64,000 nt of DNA, from NCBI GenBank assembly GCA_963736305.1, contig CAVTOD010000008.1, positions 186,001 to 250,000 of the forward strand. Reading direction: 5' to 3'. This document shows, one piece after another, positions 49,449 to 58,477 of the stretch (position 1 is its first letter; each line of letters begins with the position of its first letter). Both the position numbers and the translations under genes were made by a program. The notes beneath the pieces were generated by a model. The model was not told the origin of the DNA. It did no database searches and was given only the letters and a program-made list of their open reading frames with translations. Origin of the DNA: DASUPK01 sp963736305. GTDB lineage: Bacteria > Actinomycetota > Thermoleophilia > Solirubrobacterales > 70-9.

Positions 49449-50794
49449 TGCCGGACACCATCGACGCCCTGTTCGCCTTCATCTTCGCCGGGGCCGCGGT
49501 GTGGACCCTGGTTCCGGCCACCGAGTCTCTCGCCCGCGGGATCGGCGATCGGGCGATCGACTATCCGAATGAGCGAAGCCTGCACGAGTATCCGACCCCG
49601 AAGCTGGGTGGGCTCGCGGTCCTCGTGGCCGTGCTGATCGGCGGCTCGATCTTCCTGCCGTGGGACCATGAGACCCGCTCGATCCTGGCCGGGGCGATCG
49701 TGATCACGACGGTCGGGGTGATCGACGATCTCGTCGATCTCCCGGCGGGGGTCAAGCTGCTCGGGCAGACGGCCGCCGCGATCATCCCTGTCGCCTCCGG
49801 GGTCACCGTCGACACCTTCACGCTGCCCTTTCTCGGCCGGATCGACCCATCCTCCGTCCAGCTCTTCGACCCTCCCGGCATCGGCGCGATCGACCTCGGC
49901 CAGGTCCTCACGGTGTTCGGCATCGTCGCCGTCGCCAACGTGATCAACCTGATCGACGGCGTGGACGGCCTGGCCGCCGGCGTCTGCCTGATCTCGGCGG
50001 GCGCGCTGGCGGCGATCGCGCTGTCGCTGGACCGCAACGCGGCCGGGGTGCTGGCCGCGGTGACGGCCGGTGCGTCGCTGGGATTCCTGCGGCATGGCTT
50101 TCCTCCGGCGTCGAGCTTCATGGGGGACACGGGATCGAACCTGCTCGGGTACCTGATGGCGGTGATCACGGTCCAGGGTGCCCTGAAGACGAATGCCGTG
50201 GTCGCTTTGTTCTTCCCGCTCGCGGTCCTGGCCGTTCCCATCCTGGACACGAGCTTCGTCGTCGCCAAGCGGCTCAAGTACAAGCGGCCGATCTACCGGG
50301 CCGATACCGAGCACTTCCATCACCGCCTGGCCCGCATCGGCTTCAGCCAGCGGAAGACGATCACCTACCTCTACGGCTGGACGCTCATCCTCGCGGCGGT
50401 CGCGCTCGCCCTCCGCTTCGTTCCCTACAGCGACAACCACGGCCACTTCGACGCCGTCTGGACCACCTTCATGGGCCTCTGCCTGGCCGGCGCGCTGGCA
50501 GCGAGCATCTACGTGATCCACGTCCTGGAGATCCTGAAGCTCCGCCGGGTCCGCCTGCGACAGCTCGTCGGGCTCAGGGGCCCGGCCGCGCCGCCTGACG
50601 AGGCGGAGGTGGACGTCGCGGTACAGCACGAGCTCGACACCGGCACCTTCCGCGCAGTGGACCCGTCAACCGGGGAGATGACGGCAATCGATCCGGACAC
50701 CGGTGAGATCGAGGCGGTGACCCCTCAGACGGACGTCACGGCGAGCCCACCGCCTGAGCAACCTGCTCGCGCCCCCGGTAGACGCGGCTCATGA
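49448..50794 (+). CDS. WecA/MraY-family glycosyl-1-phosphate transferase
   Basis: A 448-residue polytopic membrane enzyme with about ten helices. Family motifs are VGVIDDLVDLPAGVKLLGQ (Asp pair), NLIDGVDGLAAGVCL, FMGDTGSNLLGYLMA and the cytoplasmic HFHHRLARIGFS. It transfers a HexNAc-1-phosphate to undecaprenyl or decaprenyl phosphate, the start of arabinogalactan- or teichoic-type polymers. The wecA-like gene just before the atp genes is conserved in actinobacteria. The last 70 residues are a Pro/Glu/Asp/Thr-rich tail (DPSTGEMTAIDPDTGEIEAV); its end overlaps the sigma gene on the other strand by 59 nt. Confidence 0.92.
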   Translation: MPDTIDALFAFIFAGAAVWTLVPATESLARGIGDRAIDYPNERSLHEYPTPKLGGLAVLVAVLIGGSIFLPWDHETRSILAGAIVITTVGVIDDLVDLPAGVKLLGQTAAAIIPVASGVTVDTFTLPFLGRIDPSSVQLFDPPGIGAIDLGQVLTVFGIVAVANVINLIDGVDGLAAGVCLISAGALAAIALSLDRNAAGVLAAVTAGASLGFLRHGFPPASSFMGDTGSNLLGYLMAVITVQGALKTNAVVALFFPLAVLAVPILDTSFVVAKRLKYKRPIYRADTEHFHHRLARIGFSQRKTITYLYGWTLILAAVALALRFVPYSDNHGHFDAVWTTFMGLCLAGALAASIYVIHVLEILKLRRVRLRQLVGLRGPAAPPDEAEVDVAVQHELDTGTFRAVDPSTGEMTAIDPDTGEIEAVTPQTDVTASPPPEQPARAPGRRGS

Positions 50795-51248
50795 TCGTGC
50801 CCTGGCGCACGCCGAGGGCACGAGCCGCCTCCGCGTAGCTCAGGCCCGCCACGTCCACCGCGGCGACGGCCTCTCGATAGGGCTGAGGCAGCTCAGCCAG
50901 GGCATCGAGCACCGCCCCCGCCTCGAGCGAGGACTCCGGATCGCCCGCGGAGGTCGGCATCGGCAGCTCGTCCGGGGACTGCTCCCGTGAATCGGTCGCC
51001 GCTCGGCGGGTCCGTTCGCCGCGGAGGTGGCTGTACCAGACGTTTCTCAAGGCCTTGATCAGGTATCCGAGGTCGTCGTCACGGCGCAGAAAGCGGGGGC
51101 GGGCGAGGACCTTGACGTAGGTCTCCTGGACCAGGTCCTCCGCGAGCTGACGAGATCCACAGAGCGCGCACGCCGCTCGAAAGAGCGCGTCGATGTGGTC
51201 GCCTGCGGTCTCGGGATCAAGCCGGCGTCCCTCCCCCTGAACGAGCAT
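50736..51248 (-). CDS. ECF-type sigma factor
   Basis: A 170-residue sigma factor. Region 2 is IDALFRAACALCGSRQLAEDLVQETYVKVLARPRFLRRDDDLGYLIKALRNVWYSHLR; region 4 is LPQPYREAVAAVDVAGLSYAEAARALGVRQGTIMSRVYRGRE. It is the second gene of an operon whose first gene (51254) looks like its anti-sigma factor, the reverse of the usual order. The operon has a GGAAT-N16-CGTC promoter, typical of ECF autoregulation. ATG 51248 lies 5 nt after the anti-sigma stop. Confidence 0.87.
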   Translation of the reverse strand: MLVQGEGRRLDPETAGDHIDALFRAACALCGSRQLAEDLVQETYVKVLARPRFLRRDDDLGYLIKALRNVWYSHLRGERTRRAATDSREQSPDELPMPTSAGDPESSLEAGAVLDALAELPQPYREAVAAVDVAGLSYAEAARALGVRQGTIMSRVYRGREQVAQAVGSP

Positions 51249-51253
51249 TGCGC

Positions 51254-52039
51254 TCAGAACGACACCGCCCCGTCGCCCTTCCAGGTGGCGAGCTTGATCA
51301 GCTCGTGGTCGCCGACGTCGGCGCTCGAGAGGACACAGGTCCTGCCGTCGCGCCACCAGGTGACGACGCGGCGACCGCCGTCGGAAAGCGCATGAAGGTT
51401 GACGCCGTTGCTCGCTGCCGGCCTGGACCCGCCTGGGGCGCGGATTCCCTTCCCCGAGACGATCGTGTAAGCGACGCGCCGCGCGCCGTGCTCGTAGAAG
51501 ACGGTTCGCGCGGAGCGGTCCCCGAGATCGTCGGTGCGCGTTCCGGCGTCCCGCCAGCCGAACTCTCCGCGCCAGTTCGGGAAGGACACGCCTTCCACGT
51601 CCGCGGCCAGCAGCTTCTCGTTGCCGGGGGCGGCGGCGACCTGTGCCGTGGCCGGGCGGTCGGCGAGCCGGGCGGCCTCGACGACGGTCGGGCTCCCGCC
51701 GCCAGACGGCACGAGCAGCACCGCGGCGAGGGCCGCCGCGGCGACCGCGCCCGCCAGGGCACCGGCGAGCGCGAGACGCCGCCTACGCGCCGGCCGCGAC
51801 GAGGCCGTGCTCTGGGCGGCGATCCGCGCGCGCAGGCCCGGTGTGGCGCGCAGGTCGAGGCCACGCAGTGCGGCGGCGCCGGTCCGCTGGCGCTCCAGCG
51901 CGGCGCGCAGGGTGGGGGAGTGCGCAACGTCGGCCTCCAGCTCCGCGCGCTCCCAGCCCTGGAGGGAGCCGTCCGCGAGCTGGGCCAGCCGGCGGAGGGT
52001 TCGCTCGTCGAGCACGTGTCGTGCGGGATCGGGGCTCAT
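51254..52039 (-). CDS. membrane anti-sigma factor-like protein
   Basis: A 261-residue single-pass protein. The first 80 residues are a helical cytoplasmic domain (LDERTLRRLAQLADGSLQGWERAELEADVAHSPTLRAALERQR) like an anti-sigma domain but without the zinc HxxxCxxC. A transmembrane helix (LALAGALAGAVAAAALAAVLLV, about residues 88-110) follows RRRR, and an external beta-rich domain with one Cys (GRTCVLSS) ends it. The location directly before an ECF sigma gene, on the same promoter, is the main evidence for anti-sigma function. Ribosome binding site GAGGAC before ATG 52039. Confidence 0.75.
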   Translation of the reverse strand: MSPDPARHVLDERTLRRLAQLADGSLQGWERAELEADVAHSPTLRAALERQRTGAAALRGLDLRATPGLRARIAAQSTASSRPARRRRLALAGALAGAVAAAALAAVLLVPSGGGSPTVVEAARLADRPATAQVAAAPGNEKLLAADVEGVSFPNWRGEFGWRDAGTRTDDLGDRSARTVFYEHGARRVAYTIVSGKGIRAPGGSRPAASNGVNLHALSDGGRRVVTWWRDGRTCVLSSADVGDHELIKLATWKGDGAVSF

Positions 52040-52056
52040 GCGTCCTCATCGGTGAA

Positions 52057-52118
52057 GACGCGGGCGCCGCCGAAATATTCCTTCGACTTCACAGGAATAA
52101 ATACGGGTGCGAGCCGTC
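52057..52118. promoter_or_regulatory. divergent twin ECF promoters GGAAT-N16-CGTC
   Basis: Plus strand: GGAAT (52094-52098), 16 nt, CGTC (52115-52118), leading to the gene at 52152. Minus strand: GGAAT (52081-52077), 16 nt, CGTC (52060-52057), leading to the anti-sigma/sigma operon at 52039. The two -35 elements lie inside the palindrome TATTCCT-N10-AGGAATA. Identical spacing and elements on both strands argue for control by the same ECF factor, probably the one encoded at 50736. Confidence 0.72.
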
Positions 52119-52151
52119 CTTGGCCTTTGAAAGCAACCCAAGGAGCTCGAA

Positions 52152-52760
52152 ATGCGAAAGATCGACAAACGGGCCTTCCGGCCCACCCCGGCACTGGTAG
52201 TGGCGTTCGTCGCCCTGTTTGCGGCGATGGGCGGGATCGGCTACTCGGCCGTGAAGCTGAAGCCGAGCAGCGTCAAGACGAAGAACATCAAGACCGGCGC
52301 GGTGACCACCGACAAGCTCGCCGACGGCGCCGTGACGACGCCGAAGCTGGCACCCGACGCGGTGGCCCCCAACGCGCTCAACGCGAACAACGCGATGAAC
52401 GCCGCGAAGCTCGGCGGGGCCGCCCCCGGCGAGTGTCAGACCGGCTGGCTCAAGGCCTCCGCGGTGGTCGACACCACGAACCTGAACGATGCTCAGCCGG
52501 ACGCCGTCGTTCCCGGCTTCGACTGCGCCAGCCACGCTGCTGACGCGGTGAGCATCCACAGGGATGCCGTCGGCAGGTACACGGTCACCCTGGCCGGCAT
52601 CGACTCGGGCACCGTGGTCGCGGGGATCAGCGGCGCGAATCCCGCGAACGCCGTCACGGCGGCCTCCCCAGTCATCGATGGCCAGGTGATCGTGAAGGTC
52701 TGGAACAACGGCGACGCGGCTTTCGTCGACGGGAAGACGTTCTCGCTGATCGCGTTCTGA
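52152..52760 (+). CDS. exported protein with GAVTTxKLA repeats
   Basis: A 202-residue protein. A hydrophobic N-terminal helix after a basic start (MRKIDKRAFRPTPALVVAFVALFAAMGGIGYSA) serves as signal or anchor. Then come short repeats of an A-V-T/A-P pattern (IKTGAVTTDKLADGAVTTPKLAPDAVAPNALN), which resemble the coil/beta-prism stalk repeats of surface and tail-fibre proteins, and a compact C-terminal domain with two Cys (GECQTGW and PGFDCASH). Ribosome binding site AAGGAG at the right distance. It is driven by an ECF promoter and followed by a strong terminator, so it is a single-gene unit of that sigma regulon. Confidence 0.75.
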   Translation: MRKIDKRAFRPTPALVVAFVALFAAMGGIGYSAVKLKPSSVKTKNIKTGAVTTDKLADGAVTTPKLAPDAVAPNALNANNAMNAAKLGGAAPGECQTGWLKASAVVDTTNLNDAQPDAVVPGFDCASHAADAVSIHRDAVGRYTVTLAGIDSGTVVAGISGANPANAVTAASPVIDGQVIVKVWNNGDAAFVDGKTFSLIAF

Positions 52761-52826
52761 CAGGACCCTCGATCGAGCGAAGGTCCCACGTCCGGCATAC
52801 CTCTCGCCCGGGCGCGGTCACCCCAA

Positions 52827-52855
52827 GCGGCCCGCCGGCTCGACCGGCGGGTCGC
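52827..52855 (+). terminator. rho-independent terminator
   Basis: An 8-bp perfect GC stem (CCCGCCGG/CCGGCGGG, loop CTCGA) is extended by AGCG/CGCT around one mismatch and is followed by CTTTTC. It ends the transcript of the repeat protein gene. Confidence 0.8.
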
Positions 52856-52966
52856 TTTTCGTTCCGGCGCTGCCGGGGCCTGATAGACGCTCCGCCGTTG
52901 GAGTCCAGACGCTAGGATTCGCCGCCCCTCCGGGCCTGCCCGGGGGGAGATGCGGCGCCGGGGTTT

Positions 52967-53086
52967 GTGTCCGTCGCATTGTTCGGTTGGGGGGACAAGG
53001 ACTTCATGCGCTCGTTCGACATCGACAAATCAGAGGGACCGCCTATGCGTCGGCGTGGGGATGGCTCTTGTCTACGCTCGCTCTAG
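52967..53086 (+). CDS. possible 39-residue peptide upstream of atpI
   Basis: A short frame from GTG (MSVALFGWGDKDFMRSFD..., 39 codons) between a -10-like box and the AtpI-like gene. Its first half has ordinary protein composition and the second half is Arg-rich. No ribosome binding site or family was recognised. It may be a leader peptide or chance. Confidence 0.3.
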   Translation: MSVALFGWGDKDFMRSFDIDKSEGPPMRRRGDGSCLRSL

Positions 53087-53115
53087 ACGGACCCAGCGCC
53101 GTCGGGACATCCCGC

Positions 53116-53499
53116 ATGGCCATCGCACTTCGCTACGTCGACCTCGCCCTGCTCGCGGCGGCTCTGCCGGTGTTCATCGCTGCCGATCTGCCGATGATCG
53201 CCTACGCGGTCATCGCCGTCGTCTGGCTTGCGCAGCACGGAATCGAGATCCTGACCAACAGAGCCGTGCGCCGCGCGGCCGCGCGGGGGGACCGGCAGGC
53301 CGCGATGGGATGGGTCGGGGCCACGACGCTCGCGCGGGTCTGGACCATCGCCCTCGCTGTCCTGTTGGTGGGCGTGCTCTCGAGCAAGGACGCCGGTCTC
53401 GCCGCGGCGGTGCTCGCCGCAGTCCTGTTCACGGTCCATTTCGGCGGCCGCCTGCTCTCCAGGTTCATCGCGCCCCCTGAGGAAGCCGGGCCGGTCTGA
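53116..53499 (+). CDS. AtpI-like membrane protein
   Basis: A 127-residue protein with about four hydrophobic segments (residues 9-25, 31-48, 73-91, 96-112) and a basic loop between helices 2 and 3. Sequence similarity to AtpI is weak; the call rests on position directly before atpB (TGATG overlap), topology and size. AtpI helps c-ring or Mg2+ handling during ATP synthase assembly. ATG 53116 is chosen as the first start before helix 1; upstream in-frame sequence is not hydrophobic. Confidence 0.65.
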   Translation: MAIALRYVDLALLAAALPVFIAADLPMIAYAVIAVVWLAQHGIEILTNRAVRRAAARGDRQAAMGWVGATTLARVWTIALAVLLVGVLSSKDAGLAAAVLAAVLFTVHFGGRLLSRFIAPPEEAGPV

Positions 53500-54428
53500 T
53501 GTCGTCATTTGTCTCCAGCCTCTCGACCAAGCAGAAGGTCCTGACGGCCGCCGGGATCTACTTCGGGATCACGATCCTGCTCCTGCTGATCGCCGGCAGC
53601 CAGGGCAAGAACGAGGAGTTCAAACCGCAGAACGAGTTCAAGCTCGACAATTGGATCTCGATCAAGCTCGGTCCCGCCGACCTCTCCATCAACAAGTTCG
53701 TCGTGTATCTGGTGCTCGCCAGCGCGCTGACGATCTGGGTCATGGTCTACATCGCGCGCCGCATGCAGATGAGGCCGAACCGCGTGCAGACCGCGGTCGA
53801 GGTCGCCTTCGACATGACCAAGAACAACATCACCGGCGGCAATCTCGACGGCTCCTACGCCGTCAAGTGGTTCCCGTTCATCGCCACGCTCTTCTTCTTC
53901 ATCGCCTTCTCCAATCTTCTGGGCTACCTGCCCCTGCCCACGAACACCGAGAACGAGATCGCGATCTTCGGGCTCCAGATCCCGGCCTTCGCCATCTATG
54001 CGGCGACCGCGAACATCTCGTTCCCGCTCGTCCTCACCCTGATCGTCTGGTTCAGCTACCACGTCGAGGGCATCCGGGCAAAGGGTCCGATCGGCTACCT
54101 GAAGAGCTTTCTGCCCGCCGGGCTCGAGGACATGAACCCGATCGGGAAGGCGCTGATCTTCGTGATCGAGCTGCTCTCACACCTGATGCGGCTGGTTTCG
54201 CTCTCCGTACGACTCTTCGCCAACATCCTCGCCGGCCACCTCCTGCTGCTCTTCATGGGCGGCGGTCTGGCGGTTCTGCTCGGCCTTGCGGCGCTCGGAT
54301 CGCTCACGTTCCCGCTCGCATTCGTCTTCTTCGTCTTGGAGGTGGGGCTGATCGCAACGCTTCAGGCGTTCATCTTCGCCACCCTCTCAGCCATCTACAT
54401 CGGCGGCGCAGTCGCCGAGACGCACTAG
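53499..54428 (+). CDS. atpB: ATP synthase Fo subunit a
   Basis: A 309-residue subunit a. It is long at the N-terminus, with a first helix at about 14-32, and carries the essential Arg in SHLMRLVSLSVRLFANILAGHLLL plus the closing LEVGLIATLQAFIFATLSAIYIGGAV. It forms the proton half-channels against the c ring. It begins the contiguous operon atpB-E-F-H-A-G-D-C. Confidence 0.96.
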   Translation: MSSFVSSLSTKQKVLTAAGIYFGITILLLLIAGSQGKNEEFKPQNEFKLDNWISIKLGPADLSINKFVVYLVLASALTIWVMVYIARRMQMRPNRVQTAVEVAFDMTKNNITGGNLDGSYAVKWFPFIATLFFFIAFSNLLGYLPLPTNTENEIAIFGLQIPAFAIYAATANISFPLVLTLIVWFSYHVEGIRAKGPIGYLKSFLPAGLEDMNPIGKALIFVIELLSHLMRLVSLSVRLFANILAGHLLLLFMGGGLAVLLGLAALGSLTFPLAFVFFVLEVGLIATLQAFIFATLSAIYIGGAVAETH

Positions 54429-54443
54429 AAAGGAGCAGTGTCA

Positions 54444-54722
54444 ATGGATTTCTTGACCCCGATCGCGCAAGCGTCGAGCGGGATCACCGACACCGGCATC
54501 ACGGACGCCGGCAAGGCGATCGCGCTGGGCGTCGGTGCCGGGCTCGGTTCGATCGGAGCCGGCATCGGGATCGGCTTCATCTTCGGTAAGGAGATCGAGT
54601 CGGTCGCACGCCAGCCCGAGATGAAGGACGACCTCCAGTCGATTCGCTGGCTGGGCTTCGCCCTCACCGAGGCCGTCGCGTTCTACACGTTCATCTTCGG
54701 CCTGATCGCTTTCTTCCTCTAG
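54444..54722 (+). CDS. atpE: ATP synthase Fo subunit c
   Basis: A 92-residue c subunit: two helices joined by the polar loop GKEIESVARQPEMK. The carboxylate is Glu in FALTEAVAFYTFIFGLIAFF. No Na+-site Gln/Ser pattern is evident, so proton coupling is likely. ATG 54444 is chosen over the GTG 6 nt upstream because AAGGAG is then at proper distance. The N-terminal 20 residues before helix 1 are a little longer than usual. Confidence 0.95.
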   Translation: MDFLTPIAQASSGITDTGITDAGKAIALGVGAGLGSIGAGIGIGFIFGKEIESVARQPEMKDDLQSIRWLGFALTEAVAFYTFIFGLIAFFL

Positions 54723-54726
54723 GCCG

Positions 54727-55296
54727 TTGGAACCGACGACGCACATAGTCGCCTCGAGCGGAAGCTTCCTGGTCAGCCCGGGCCTCGGGCTGATGATCTG
54801 GACGCTGATCGTCTTCCTGTTCACGATGTACGTGCTCAGCAAGGTCGCGTTCCCGCGGATCCAGGAGGCGCTCGACAAGCGCGCCAACGCGATCCGCGAG
54901 TCGATCGACCAGGCGGAGAAGACCCGCGAGGAGGCGGACAAGATCCTCGAGGAGTACCGCAGCCGCCTGAAGGAGGCCCGCGAGCAGGCCGACGAGATCG
55001 TCGCGCGCGCCCGCAAGGCCGCCGAGTCGACGAAGACCCAGGCAGCCGACGAGGGGCGCGAGAAGCGCGAGGAGCTGCTCGCCGCCGCCCGCCGCGACAT
55101 CGAGGCGGAGACGCGCCGCTCCCTGGAGCGCATCCGCAAGGAGGTCGCCGATTTGACCGTGCTGACGACGGAGAAGGTCACCCGAAAGTCGCTCACGGGG
55201 GATGACCAGAAGCGCCTGATCGACGAGGCGCTCGCCGAGGTCGACTTCTCCTCACTCAGCGGCAATGGGGCCGCCACCGAGGAGGCCGCCAGCTAG
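54727..55296 (+). CDS. atpF: ATP synthase Fo subunit b
   Basis: A 189-residue b subunit with one N-terminal membrane helix (about residues 18-38, LGLMIWTLIVFLFTMYVLSKV) and a long charged helix (ALDKRANAIRESIDQAEKTREEADKILEEYRSRLKEAREQADEIVARARKAAE) that forms the peripheral stalk. TTG start. Separate b and delta genes, so this is not the mycobacterial b-delta fusion. Confidence 0.94.
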   Translation: MEPTTHIVASSGSFLVSPGLGLMIWTLIVFLFTMYVLSKVAFPRIQEALDKRANAIRESIDQAEKTREEADKILEEYRSRLKEAREQADEIVARARKAAESTKTQAADEGREKREELLAAARRDIEAETRRSLERIRKEVADLTVLTTEKVTRKSLTGDDQKRLIDEALAEVDFSSLSGNGAATEEAAS

Positions 55297-55298
55297 CG

Positions 55299-55832
55299 AT
55301 GGAGCACATCGCCCGGGTATATGCGGACGCCCTCTTCGGGGTGGCCAAGGAGAAGGGAAAGCTCGACGTGATCCGCGAGCAGCTCGGCCAGTTCGCCGAC
55401 GCGCTCGCGGACAACCGCGAGATGCAGCTCTTCTTCTTCAGCCCGTACTTCTCGTCGACCGAGAAGGGCGATGGCCTGAAGAAGGCGATCGCCGGCGCCG
55501 AGCCCGAGCTGGTCAACTTCCTGGAGCTGCTGATCGAGAAGCACCGGATGCCGGTGCTCTTCCGGATCCGGCGCCAGTTCGACTCGCTCTGGGACAAGGA
55601 GAACAAGCGGCTCGGCGTCACCGTGACCAGCGCGGTCGAACTGGACCCCGAGGTCGCCAAGCGGATCGGCTCGGAGATCGAGGAGCAGACCGGCAATGAG
55701 GTGGAGCTGGAGAGCCGGGTCGACCCGGACATCCTCGGCGGGCTGATCGTGCAGGTCGGAAACATGGTCTTGGACACGAGCATCAAGAACAGGCTCGAGA
55801 AACTGAGAAAGAGCGTCGCCCAAGCGGCGTAG
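55299..55832 (+). CDS. atpH: ATP synthase F1 subunit delta
   Basis: A 177-residue delta/OSCP subunit: N-terminal six-helix domain (RVYADALFGVAKEKGKLDVIREQLGQFADAL), and C-terminal VTVTSAVELDPEVAKRIGSEIEEQTGNEVELESRVDPDILGGLIVQVGNMVLDTSIKNRLEKLR with the family's conserved GG and D-S-I/L-R/K-L pattern. It joins the b stalk to the top of F1. Normal length. Confidence 0.95.
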   Translation: MEHIARVYADALFGVAKEKGKLDVIREQLGQFADALADNREMQLFFFSPYFSSTEKGDGLKKAIAGAEPELVNFLELLIEKHRMPVLFRIRRQFDSLWDKENKRLGVTVTSAVELDPEVAKRIGSEIEEQTGNEVELESRVDPDILGGLIVQVGNMVLDTSIKNRLEKLRKSVAQAA

Positions 55833-55851
55833 GAAAGGAACAAAGCCGCAC

Positions 55852-57519
<1,668 letters not shown>

Positions 57520-57521
57520 CC

Positions 57522-58451
57522 ATGGCGACTCGCAAGGAAGTCAAGAGCCGGATCTCCTCCGTCAAGAACGTGCAGAAGATCACGCGCGCCATGGAGATGG
57601 TCGCCGCCGCGCGGCTGCGCCGGGCGGAGCAGCGGATCGACGCGCTGCGCCCGTATGCGCGCGAGCTGCGGAAGATGACCCGCCAGGTCGCCGAGGCGGC
57701 CGGGCAGGAGGCGCGCAACCTGCCGGTTCTCCAGCAGCGCGATGAGGAGCGCAACGTCGGGATCCTGCTGATCACCGGCGACCGCGGCCTCGCCGGCTCG
57801 TTCAACTCGCAGATCATTCGCGCCGGCGTCCAGGAGCAGCGCGAGGTGCGCGGCAACGGAGCCCAGGCGCGGTTCTCGGTCGTCGGGCGCCGCGGCGTCT
57901 CGACGATGCGCTTCCGCGGCGAGGAGCTGCACGGCGAGTACGTGGGCTTCACGGACCGCCCCTCTTTCGCGGACGCACGTGAGATCGCGGACAAGCTGGT
58001 CGCCTCATACGTCGACGAGGAGCTCGACCGCGTGGAGCTGGTCTACAACAAGTACGTCTCGCCGTTGACCCAGTACGTGTGGCGGCAGACGCTGCTCCCG
58101 ATCCAGCAGGCGGAGGTACTGGGGGAGGGCGCGGACGACGAGTCGGATGAGCCCGAGGGCGAGGACGACTCGCTGGCCGAGGCTCACCGCAAGGCGCTCT
58201 GGGTCTACGAGCCCGAGCCGGAGGAGCTGCTGGCAGAGCTTCTCCCCGAGTACGCGCAGCTCTCGGTGTACCGGGCGCTGCTCGAGTCGACCGCTTCGGA
58301 GCACGGCTCGCGCATGACCGCGATGCGGAACGCCGCCGAGAACGCAAAGGACGTGATCAGCGACCTCACCCTGGAGATGAACCGCGTCCGCCAGGCCGAG
58401 ATCACCCAGGAGATCCTCGAGGTCGTCGCGGGCGCCGAGGGCGTCAGCTAA
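57522..58451 (+). CDS. atpG: ATP synthase F1 subunit gamma, acidic insert
   Basis: A 309-residue gamma subunit. The N-terminal coil (VKSRISSVKNVQKITRAMEMVAAARLRRAEQ) and the C-terminal coil (ASEHGSRMTAMRNAAENAKDVISDLTLEMNRVRQAEITQEILEVVAGAEG) are standard. Between them, at about residues 200-228, is an acidic insertion (GEGADDESDEPEGEDDSLAEAHRK) not found in common gammas. Mycobacterial gamma also has a loop insertion, but a different one. Confidence 0.95.
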   Translation: MATRKEVKSRISSVKNVQKITRAMEMVAAARLRRAEQRIDALRPYARELRKMTRQVAEAAGQEARNLPVLQQRDEERNVGILLITGDRGLAGSFNSQIIRAGVQEQREVRGNGAQARFSVVGRRGVSTMRFRGEELHGEYVGFTDRPSFADAREIADKLVASYVDEELDRVELVYNKYVSPLTQYVWRQTLLPIQQAEVLGEGADDESDEPEGEDDSLAEAHRKALWVYEPEPEELLAELLPEYAQLSVYRALLESTASEHGSRMTAMRNAAENAKDVISDLTLEMNRVRQAEITQEILEVVAGAEGVS

Positions 58452-58477
58452 CAAACTTGGAATAGCGAAGGAGACGA

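Larger units (their letters stand above)
52761..53115 (+). other. intergenic region before ATP synthase operon
   Basis: About 355 bp. It holds the terminator of the repeat protein gene (52827-52855), a TAGGAT -10-like box (52913-52918) and a possible 39-codon frame (52967-53086). The promoter of the atp operon must lie here or at the TAGGAT; no -35 was clear. Confidence 0.6.

Noticed and set aside
52950..53480. An alternative 176-codon frame before and across the AtpI-like gene
   Set aside because: It is Arg/Ser-rich with no hydrophobic segments, while the overlapping frame gives four membrane helices and couples to atpB.
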